A stretch of 64,000 bases of DNA, taken from positions 148,889,636 through 148,953,635 of the forward strand of contig NC_031769.1 of the NCBI RefSeq assembly GCF_001522545.3, written 5' to 3'. Below, one piece after another: positions 56,639-64,000 of the stretch. Position numbers and translations under genes: made by a program. The notes under the pieces were generated by a model. The model saw only the letters and a list, made by a program, of their open reading frames with translations. It made no database searches and had not been told where the DNA came from. The stretch is from Parus major (lineage: Eukaryota > Chordata > Aves > Passeriformes > Paridae). Numbering within the stretch: the stretch's first letter is position 1; every line of letters starts with the position of its first letter.

Positions 56639-57819
56639 CTGTGGAAATTGGTCTCAATGAGGGCTTCCTTTTGAGGCCAAACTACTTTATTTTGACACCA
56701 AAAGACCATTTCTGAGAACAATTACCACGACAGACAACGGGATTTAAGATGCCCAAAAAAGGAGCTGTTCCTTGTGCTCTCATCTTCCTGTATCTTTCTA
56801 ACTATGCCTGCTGTCAGAACAAGCAGCAGTGTTCCCATTCCAGTTTATTTTTACCCAAAACAAACATCAAACCAAACAAAAATATCCCCCTGGTTGCTTT
56901 GCACAGAAGATCAAGAAGGATGGCGCTTTCAGAGCCTTGCTCTGTCCTTCCTACAAAGGAAATAAATCTGGAATTTATGGCAGGAGAGCTCTATTTTTAG
57001 TGATCCCAATTCTGTTTGCTCTTCTTTGTGTGTCACTGGTACTGCTGGGGTGCTGCAATGAGTGACACTTTTGGCTGCCTGCTCAGCATCTTCAAACATG
57101 ACCGTGGCAAGAGTTGCACCCCAAAATATTCTGCTTTACCAACTCTACATCATTTTGATGTTTTCACAGCACCCAGGGCACCCAGAAAACCCCAAAAAAA
57201 AGCCACATGAGGGTGACTTTTTGCAGAATTCTCTATTTCTCTATTTCTCTTGGAGCCTTGATGCTTTATGATCTGTATTTGATGCCAGTGAATCGAAGCA
57301 GAATGTGCGGAATTAAATACAGACAGCCCATGAACGGTGCCAGCTAATAAACGCTACAGCAAACAGGGAATCCCACCTGCTTGCAGGTGTCTCTCTCGTT
57401 CTGTGGGATGAGGGCAATGGGATTAGTAATGTTGCACCATTCTAGGTCATTTCAAGGAATTCCCAGAGCAGGAAATTGCCATGGTGCAAGGAATGTTGGC
57501 ACAGATATCCCCCAGCAGAGTGGAACAGAAGGATATGAACAGAGGGCCATCCAAACTGAGGAATTCATCTTAAATTTTTCTTTGGAATAAACTCAGTGTA
57601 CAAGGAATTATAGCCCCTGAATGATTTTTTTTCACTGTTGGTAAAAAAAGGAACCCCAAACCATAAATAAGCTTATTCTTAAATCTCTGAGGGTAATATA
57701 GAGGGAATGCTGCTTCCCCAGCTGCCAGATTTTAAGAAAATGAGAAACACAAAATGATTGTTGTTTGGGAACTTGACAATTTTTTTAGTTGCTTCTACTT
57801 ACCTCTAATTTTCCAGACA
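56639..57819. other. Unique DNA with candidate conserved element
   Basis: About 57285-57370 (GGAATTAAATACAGAC, CCAGCTAATAAACGC) is repeat-free and enhancer-like in texture. Short tandem TATTTCTC units lie at 57231-57253. Nested open frames in several phases (56749-57271) have no domain. Confidence 0.3.
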
Positions 57820-58036
57820 TCATGGAATCACAGAAAAGCTTGGGTTGAAATGGACCTTAAAGATCATCGTGTTCCACCTCCTGCCATAGGCAGGGACAGC
57901 TTCCACCATCCCAGGTTTCTCCAAGCCGTGTCCAACCTGGCCTTGGACATTTCCAGGGATGGAGCAGCCACAGCTTCTTGGGGCACCCTGTGCCAGGGCC
58001 TCACCACCCTCACAGGAAGGATTTTTTGCTGCCTAA
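57820..58036 (-). repeat. CR1 LINE 3' end with ORF2 remnant, minus strand
   Basis: CATCATGGAATCACAGAAAA, GGACCTTAAAGATCATCGTG, CCTGCCATAGGCAGGGACAG and GGATGGAGCAGCCACAGCTT are present. The minus-strand frame 57864-58067 gives VVRPWHRVPQEAVAAPSLEM, the CR1 ORF2 C-terminal motif. Confidence 0.94.
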
Positions 58037-58979
58037 GGGACGGATAAAATAACCCTGATGGAACCAAAAACGTGGTCCAAAACAGTGATTCTGATTAGCC
58101 CAGGGCATTTCAGAGTATTAAACACAGCACCTCAAAGGGAACCCTTCCAGAAAGCAAAGCTGCACTTTCAGCACATGGAAGGAGGTGATTAAAGAGTCAA
58201 AACCAACTAAATTAAGGTCTAAGTTCAATTAACTGATCTTCAAAAAGAGAAGGGGCAAATGTTATTAGACAAAATGCATTAGAGAAAAGGATGTTGCTGC
58301 TCTGGTGGTTCCTGGGATGATGGTTTGTGCTTATTATTATTAATTATTCACTCTTTTCCAATTGTTTCTTCCTGAATTTTTCTTTTTCTGGCCTGTTTAG
58401 GTATTAAATACATGTTTAATCCATTAAAAGAAACTCCTTCTCACTCTTCAGTTTCAATGCCAGGGTTCATTTTGCATTGTGATTTTGAGACACTGGCCAT
58501 TAATATCCCATAATAACTCTCTCCAGAAAGAGATTATTAAATTGCCGCGTACATAACTGACATTTCAACATGTCTGCTCTTCATTAACCCACAGAGATAT
58601 CTCAGATCCTAATTAGGACCGAGAAGAGGAATCCGTTCTTGTCCTTTCAAGACCTCCCTTCCCCCAGAGCTCTGCTGTCATTTTTAAATACCTTTTCCTC
58701 TTCCTTTTCTTCCCACAAAAGTGCACCAGGGCTGCTTTCCTGAGGATCCTTTGCGTTTTCAGAGCTTATGGGGCATGGAGAAAATTCAGGAATGATATTA
58801 TAACCATCTGGAAAATGGGTTTTTTCTGGGGTGAGAAAGGAGGATAATGGGGGTTTTTTTGCTTGTTTTTGGCCAGCAAAGCTGGGTAAACTCCACTCTG
58901 GACACGTAAGAAAGAGAGAAACTGCAGCTCCTCTCAACCACAGACTCGTGTGATAAACATCACGTGAAAACAGGGAAGT
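58037..58979. other. Unique DNA with candidate conserved element
   Basis: About 58500-58630 (CCATTAATATCCCATAATAA, GATTATTAAATTGC, CCTAATTAGGACC) is repeat-free; CCTAATTAGG near 58608-58617 is a perfect 10-base palindrome with a homeodomain core. No gene is recognised. Confidence 0.32.
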
Positions 58980-59065
58980 ATAGAATTATAGAAGGGTTGG
59001 AAGGGACCTTAAAATTGTACAATTCCACTAAATCAGACTGCTCAGAGCCTGATCCAGAAATTATG
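58980..59065 (-). repeat. CR1 LINE 3' tail, minus strand
   Basis: ATAGAATTATAGAAGGGTTG, GAAGGGACCTTAAAATTGTA and GCTCAGAGCCTGATCCAG are a short, diverged CR1 tail. Confidence 0.78.
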
Positions 59066-59529
59066 GGATTTCTCCTGGGTGCCAGGTGAGTCAGTGAACC
59101 TCCAGTGGCTCAGGCAGGTCTTGGATTCACAGTTCAACCCCAGTTTCAGACTGATCTCAATCTCTATCTCAGACAAAAAAGCCTTTTCGTCTGGTTTCAA
59201 AGGAGTGATATTTCCATGAGAAATGTCTCCTTTCAGGGGATTTGTCTTTTTTTAATGAACAAATCAAATATCCCCTCCTTCCCTTTCACTCCAATCCCAA
59301 ACCATCACTTGACATTTTTCAGTCTTCTAACAAGTCCCTCAAAGTTTTATATTTCATCTGGAGAAAGTGTCAGCACCGAAAAGTTCTGTGAGAAAAAGAA
59401 AACCTTTGGCTTTTTCCCACCTCGTCTTGCGTGTCCTGTGGGCTCTGTCTCAATCAAATCCATGAGTTTTTCTTGGAGCTGGCTCTAGGGAATTTTGATG
59501 TTCCAGCCATCAGAAGCCCAATTGAGAGA
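59066..59529. other. Unique non-coding DNA
   Basis: Nothing is recognised. The plus-strand open frame 59105-59488 (127 codons) has no domain. Confidence 0.3.
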
Positions 59530-59735
59530 ATCCCAGAACCACTGAGGTTGGAGAAGACCTCCAAGGTCATCAAGTCCAAGCTGTGACCGATCCCCACCTT
59601 GTCCCCAGTGGTTCCTTGGACACCTTCAGGGATGGGGACCCCAGCACCTCCCTGGGCAGCCCCTTCCAATGCTGGACCACCCTTTCCATGCAGAAATTCT
59701 TCCTGAATTCCCCACTCCAGTTGGATGAACGGCTC
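59530..59735 (-). repeat. CR1 LINE 3' region, minus strand
   Basis: AATCCCAGAACCACTGAGGT, TGGAGAAGACCTCCAAGGTC, CCAGCACCTCCCTGGGCAGC and TTCCATGCAGAAATTCTTCC follow CR1 order. It is close to the subfamily of the copy at 30327-30822. Confidence 0.92.
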
Positions 59736-59872
59736 CCTGGGCAGCAGCACCAGCTGTTTCAAGGTAGTTCCTGACTTGTACCACACAGGGAAGAACCAAC
59801 TCTTGGGTTTTGTGGAGCTCTGAATTCAACTCCTTCCCATAAATTTGGTGGAATTAGCAATTGATACATGGG

Positions 59873-60028
59873 AAAATCATAGAATGGTTTGCATTGGGTG
59901 CAAACCCTTTCAAGATCATCTTATTCTACCCCTCTGCCACAGGCAGGGACATCTTCCAGGTCGCTCCAAGCTTCATCTGACCTGGCCTTGGACACTTCCA
60001 GGGATGGGGAATCATGATTTGGCTGTCA
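59873..60028 (-). repeat. CR1 LINE 3' tail, minus strand
   Basis: AAAATCATAGAATGGTTTGC, CCACAGGCAGGGACATCTTC and CTTGGACACTTCCAGGGATG are present; after GGGGAATCATGA the CR1 homology is lost. It lies 137 bases from another minus-strand copy. Confidence 0.9.
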
Positions 60029-61457
60029 GGGCACATTCCTTGTAGAGATATTAATCACTGCTGTCATGCTTCTCATGATATAATTAACATATTAATCTGT
60101 AAAAGAAGAGGATTTGGGAAAATCTGGTGTCCCAGGGATTCATTTTGTTTCTGTTTCTGCTGCATTTTGACATTTGTTGGGCTGTCACCACATTAAAGGT
60201 GAATTCCAGCTCAGGCTGGATTTGCTTAGCATGGATATTTTGCCATGGAGATCTCTCTTTGTGCATATGCTGGATGAAATAAAAATCTAAATTTTCCTTT
60301 ATGTTCGCTGCCCTGAACTTACATTTACAGCAAGTGATTTCACAGATTTCTGTTCCATATCCCAGGGATTTATTTATAGAGGGTGGAAAGAACATTGGTT
60401 TATTTTCTTTACTAATTTGTCACTTTTAATGCTTGTCAGCCAGATTTCACTTTTGAAAACACACAGAAGAGGGAATATGTAAATCCAGTTTATATTTCTG
60501 GAGGTTTCCCCGTATCAAAAGGATTCAGAATAAAAAAAAAAAAAAAAGAGAAAAGAAATCTGAATTAATCTTATTTGGAAAGAACTCAATCCTTCTTTAG
60601 TATTTCTTTATACATGATTCCTGGCTTTCCATCAAAAAACCTTCCTTCCACAACACTTTACATATCTCACACAGAATGCCTTCAGATGTTGGAAAAACAA
60701 AGTAGTTTTTTGGATAAATCTGCTAAAAAATAAAAACTGCTCACCTTCAAAACATGAAAATTCTCTTTTCAAAAATCTTTCAAATCCATTTCTAAGGCTT
60801 TCCTGGTTTTAATTAAAACTTGAAGACTTCTGACAAATACAAACTCTTTGCATGAAAACCTGGATGAAAAAAGGTCTTTTCCGCCCCTGAAAAATTATTA
60901 TTTCTTACAGTTTGTTTGGAGTCATAGCTAATATCCCTTTTCCTTGGGGGTGTGCAAAAGCAAACACGCTTTTTAGGGAGCTTCATCAAGTTGTTACTCC
61001 TTGTTTGCAAATAGGGAATATTGTGTGACTTCCTGCAGGGTGTATGGGAACAAAAGGCTTCTCACACTCGATATTTTATCCCACATCTAGAGTTATTCAT
61101 CCAGCCCCAAGTGAAAACCCAAAATAGAGCAGGCAAAGCTCCATTTGCCTTCTTTCTTCCCCTGTTTCATGATAATGAACACCAAGCTCTGGGCAGTGAA
61201 AAAACCCCATCCATAAATGGGATTTTTTCTCCTCAGTAAATAGCAAATAGATACAGGAATGCAAATTTTCCTCTCCCCACAAACAGTTTTTGAGTAACAG
61301 TGGTGGATGGAATCTTTGTACAGGAGACAATGACAACTGAATTACTCAGGTTTGTCACTCGGGGAGTGACTCTTGCTCCTCCTTTTAATAATCCAGATTT
61401 TACTTTTTTAGTTTTTGCATTGTCTCAACCAGCCAAACCTCTGCTGATATACTGAGA
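60029..61457. other. Unique non-coding DNA
   Basis: An A16 run lies at 60532-60547. No repeat family, RNA or gene is recognised. Confidence 0.3.
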
Positions 61458-61808
61458 AATTTGGGACTGTTTGCCTGGAGAAGGGAAAATTCCAGGGAAA
61501 CTTCAGAGCTCATTTCAGTGCCTAAGGGGGCTCCAGGAGAGCTGGAGAGGGACTTTGGATGAGAGATGGAGTGACAGGAAAAGGGAGAATGGTTTTGAAC
61601 TGAAAGAGGGTGGGTTTAGATTAGATATTAGGAAGGAATTCTTGGTCCTGAGGCCCTGGCACAGGTTGCCTAGAGAAGCTGTGGCTGTCCCAGGTTGGAC
61701 AGGGCTTGGAGCAACCAGGGATAGTGGAAGGTGTCCCTGCCTATGGTAGGGTGTGGAACAAGATGATTTTTAAGGTCCCTTCCAACCCAAATCATCCCAA
61801 GATTCTGT
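61458..61808 (+). pseudogene. CR1 LINE 3' end with ORF2 remnant, plus strand
   Basis: TTTGCCTGGAGAAGGGAAAA, CTCCAGGAGAGCTGGAGAGG and GACTTTGGATGAG lead to the frame 61471-61749, which keeps [10 protein letters not shown], then RPWHRLPREAVAVP. About 20-25 bases encoding the SLEVFK block are deleted after that. CCAACCCAAATCATCCC and GATTCTG close the copy. A frame break upstream and the 5' truncation show it is dead. Confidence 0.93.
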
Positions 61809-62308
61809 TTTTGCAAAAGATTTCTTTTCTTCCTATAACCACCATGGTTGAAAAGCCAATTTACCAAAGGAACAGGGCAGTAAATGAACCATCTCCAGCT
61901 TCCCCAGACTGCAGTTTTGCTCCTGGGGGTTTCCTCCAGCCTGCAGTCAATTTAAATGACAACCACTTTTACTGTTATCTTCCTTGGAAAAACTTTAAAA
62001 CCATTCAGTTTGCAGAATTTAAGTTTTGTAGTGACATTAGAGATGTGACTTATTTGGATGCTCCCCAAAGAGACAAACCTGCTGTGCTCCTGAGCACCAC
62101 AAAATGTTTACCCAGGCCTTACACAAATAAAAGGTTTTTATGGCTGCCATAGTTAATAGCATGCTTCAAAATTACAAATGGAGTTTTGATTACATTAAAG
62201 AAAAAAAAGAAAAAAACCCTAATCAAATATAATGGAAACACTGCTGCGATATTTATCTTGTGTAAACACATTAAAGTTGTGAGTGGGGAAATTGTGCTCT
62301 TTAAATTA
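61809..62308. other. Unique non-coding DNA
   Basis: Nothing is recognised. An A/G-rich run lies near 62201-62216. The open frame 61706-62152 begins inside CR1 and continues into unique sequence without a domain. Confidence 0.3.
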
Positions 62309-62488
62309 CAGAACCGTGAAGATTGGAAAAGACCTCCAAGATTATCAAGTCCAACCTTCCATCCAATACCACCACATTCACTAAACCATACCCACAAATG
62401 CCACATCTGCTCATTTTTTTAAACACTTCCAGGGATGGTGACTCCAATCCTTCCCTTGGGAATCTGTTCCAATGCTCTTTGAGTGAAT
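62309..62488 (-). repeat. CR1 LINE 3' region, minus strand
   Basis: ACAGAACCGTGAAGATTGGA, AAAGACCTCCAAGATTATCA, AATACCACCACATTCACTAA and CACTTCCAGGGATGGTGACT are CR1 blocks of the subfamily seen at 25173 and 26106. Confidence 0.9.
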
Positions 62489-62709
62489 GTTTATATATTT
62501 GAAGTAAACCTTGGCTTTATTTTCATATCTCCAGGACATTTTTCAAAGGAAAATTCTTAATCTTCACACGTACCCATAGCACTGAAATGGAGGCAGCAGT
62601 GGGGAAGGATTCATGTCCTTGTGGAACAAGACGAGAGAGCAGGAACAATACAAAAGAGAATTCCCAAATCCATGAGGATTTGTGCATTTACAGCATGATT
62701 TGACTTAGG

Positions 62710-62925
62710 TACTTGAGTGGTTTGGATTGAAAGGACACTTCAAGATCATCCAGTTCCAAACCTCCTGCCATGGACAGGGACACCTTCCACTATCCCAGGT
62801 TGCTCCAAGACTGGCCATGAACATTTCCAGGGATGGAGCAGCCACAGCTTCTCTGGGCAACCTGTGCCAGGGCCTCAGCACCCTCACAGGGAGGAATTTC
62901 TTCCTAATACCCAATCTAAAACTCT
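62710..62925 (-). repeat. CR1 LINE 3' end with ORF2 remnant, minus strand
   Basis: TACTTGAGTGGTTTGGATTG, CTTCAAGATCATCCAGTTCC, CCTGCCATGGACAGGGACAC and GGATGGAGCAGCCACAGCTT are present. The minus-strand frame 62705-62914 gives RVLRPWHRLPREAVAAPSLE. A deletion removes part of the block between ACTGG and CCATG. Confidence 0.94.
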
Positions 62926-63039
62926 CCTCTTTTAGTTTTAGTTGCTAGGATGTCTTTCTCAGACTGACTTAATAGAGTTTTCTGCTCCTTGAGCTCCACG
63001 GTTTTTCTGTAGTCCTGCTCACACGTGGATCTCAAACCT
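62926..63039. other. Unique non-coding DNA
   Basis: A short spacer between a fairly young and an old CR1 copy; no feature. Confidence 0.3.
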
Positions 63040-63330
63040 ATCCCAAACCTGGTGGGCGTCTGGGAGGCTGTTCCAAAACCTTCTTTGCCTTTCATGCTTA
63101 GAAATATTTTCCTTTCCAGCCAACATTCATTTGAGACGAGTTTTTAGCTCTTTGTCCTGGTGCCAGCTTCATCCTGCAGCTAAAATAATTCTTCCTCTTT
63201 CCTGCTGCTTGTCTGGAGGCAGAGTCTGCAGACCAAGCCCACTCCTACTCAGCTTCAAGCTCCAGCCAAGCTCTCCCAGTCTTTGCTATTAAAAGAAACT
63301 CTTCTTTAGCTCTGAAAGTCCTTGCAGGTT
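63040..63330 (-). repeat. Ancient, highly diverged CR1 LINE remnant, minus strand
   Basis: The order TGTTCCAAAACCTTC, TTAGAAATATTTTCC, TTTGTCCTGGTGCCAGC, CAGCTAAAATAATTCTTCCT and AAGCTCTCCCAGTCTT matches an old CR1 lineage that birds share with other sauropsids, by my recollection. No octamer tail remains, and many changes separate it from the other copies here. Confidence 0.5.
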
Positions 63331-64000
63331 TTCTTTTCCTGCCTGCATGGATTTCATGTTGCTCCATCTTGCCTGAGTGAAGGTGAGCAGATTGGTTTGT
63401 GATGTTCCCAACAAACTCCCAGCTTATGTAACTACAGAAACTTTGCTCTCACTACAACATTCTCTGCTTTGCGGTGGTGCAGCACCACAGTCCCCTTTTT
63501 CACACCTTTAATGGTCAAAACTGCCCTGTGGTTCATTTGTAAACACAGAATATTTTTCTTTATCTTTTCAATTTGTAAATCCCAGAAATAAGGCAAGGAA
63601 GGAACCAGCTGTGTGAATTAAGTCAGTATCTCGTACGCCAACTCATACAATTTCTCTACAAATTTCTCTACAAAGCTTATGTTTTGTTCTGAAGCCAGCC
63701 CAAAACGTGATGGGTTAGCCTTGCCCTTCACTGCTTCCCACTCCAGTTTTTAGCCCAAGCTTTTCCTGAAATTCTCCATTCACAGAATCTCTTCTGTGAA
63801 TGGAACAAGGTGTCTCCCCTCATCTTCCTCGCTTCCCTTGAGGCTCATGATCCCTCATCCCATCTCAGGGCTCGTGCACAAGGTTTGTGCATTCCCTTGG
63901 TGCACTCTGGATGTCACAGGGATGGCAGTGAGCTGTGAGATGTGTTCACGTTGCTATTTCAGGACAGCCCAACAAATGATAAAACTACAGTCTGAGAATG
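63331..64000. other. Unique non-coding DNA to the window end
   Basis: An exact 12-base tandem duplication (AATTTCTCTACA) lies at 63649-63672. A GGTGGTGCAGCACCAC near-palindrome lies at about 63473-63488. No gene or further repeat is recognised. Confidence 0.3.

Noticed and set aside
1..64000. CRISPR arrays, operons, prophage or toxin-antitoxin-like systems
   Set aside because: The window is clearly vertebrate; no regularly spaced direct repeats, compact gene blocks or ribosome-binding-site patterns are present.

Overview
The window looks like non-coding DNA of a bird. The clearest sign is about fifty fragments of the avian LINE CR1, in both orientations. They are recognisable by the 3' tail that ends in short ATTCTRTG-like units and by remnants of the reverse-transcriptase C-terminus (motifs such as SDRTRGN and WNRLP). 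By my own coordinates they cover roughly 9-10 kb of the ~63 kb of called bases. A retroviral LTR fragment of a type I associate with birds and short microsatellites agree with this. The exact species cannot be read from the sequence; a passerine or other neoavian is plausible.

I found no protein-coding gene that I can defend. The longest open frames are antisense to, or inside, CR1 copies, or span N runs. The only complete gene is tRNA-Leu with anticodon CAG at 46759-46842, with full cloverleaf and a consensus B box. The remainder reads as intergenic or long-intron DNA, fairly AT-rich and low in CpG.

Layout. 1-14.9 kb: unique AT-rich DNA with CR1 tails, including a four-fragment alternating cluster at 4445-4751 and a long CR1 piece at 11632-12225. 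14.9-23 kb: mostly repeat-poor DNA with several stretches rich in TAATTA-type sites that resemble conserved non-coding elements. 23-31 kb: more CR1, a CTCF-like site (24973-24986), an LTR fragment running into a 993-base assembly gap (28728-29720), and a ~500-base CR1 reverse-transcriptase remnant (30327-30822). 31-40 kb: repeat-poor candidate regulatory DNA at 32.0-32.4 and 33.9-34.3 kb, and a CR1 copy interrupted by a short insert that has a second copy 5 kb away. 40-50 kb: CR1 remnants, a second CTCF-like site and the tRNA neighbourhood. 50-64 kb: an LTR-like or 3'-end-like segment with AATAAA, further unique DNA, a 70-base gap (55976-56045), many CR1 tails, and a diverged, probably ancient CR1 copy at the right end.

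Nothing here amounts to a multi-gene system. The observations most worth checking are the duplicated ~55-base insert inside a CR1 copy (36461-36522 versus 41461-41517), the CR1 foldback at 4480-4614, the exact 16-base tandem duplication 40 bases upstream of the tRNA gene, and the duplicated paired E-boxes downstream of it. Regulatory calls on unique DNA rest on motif appearance only.
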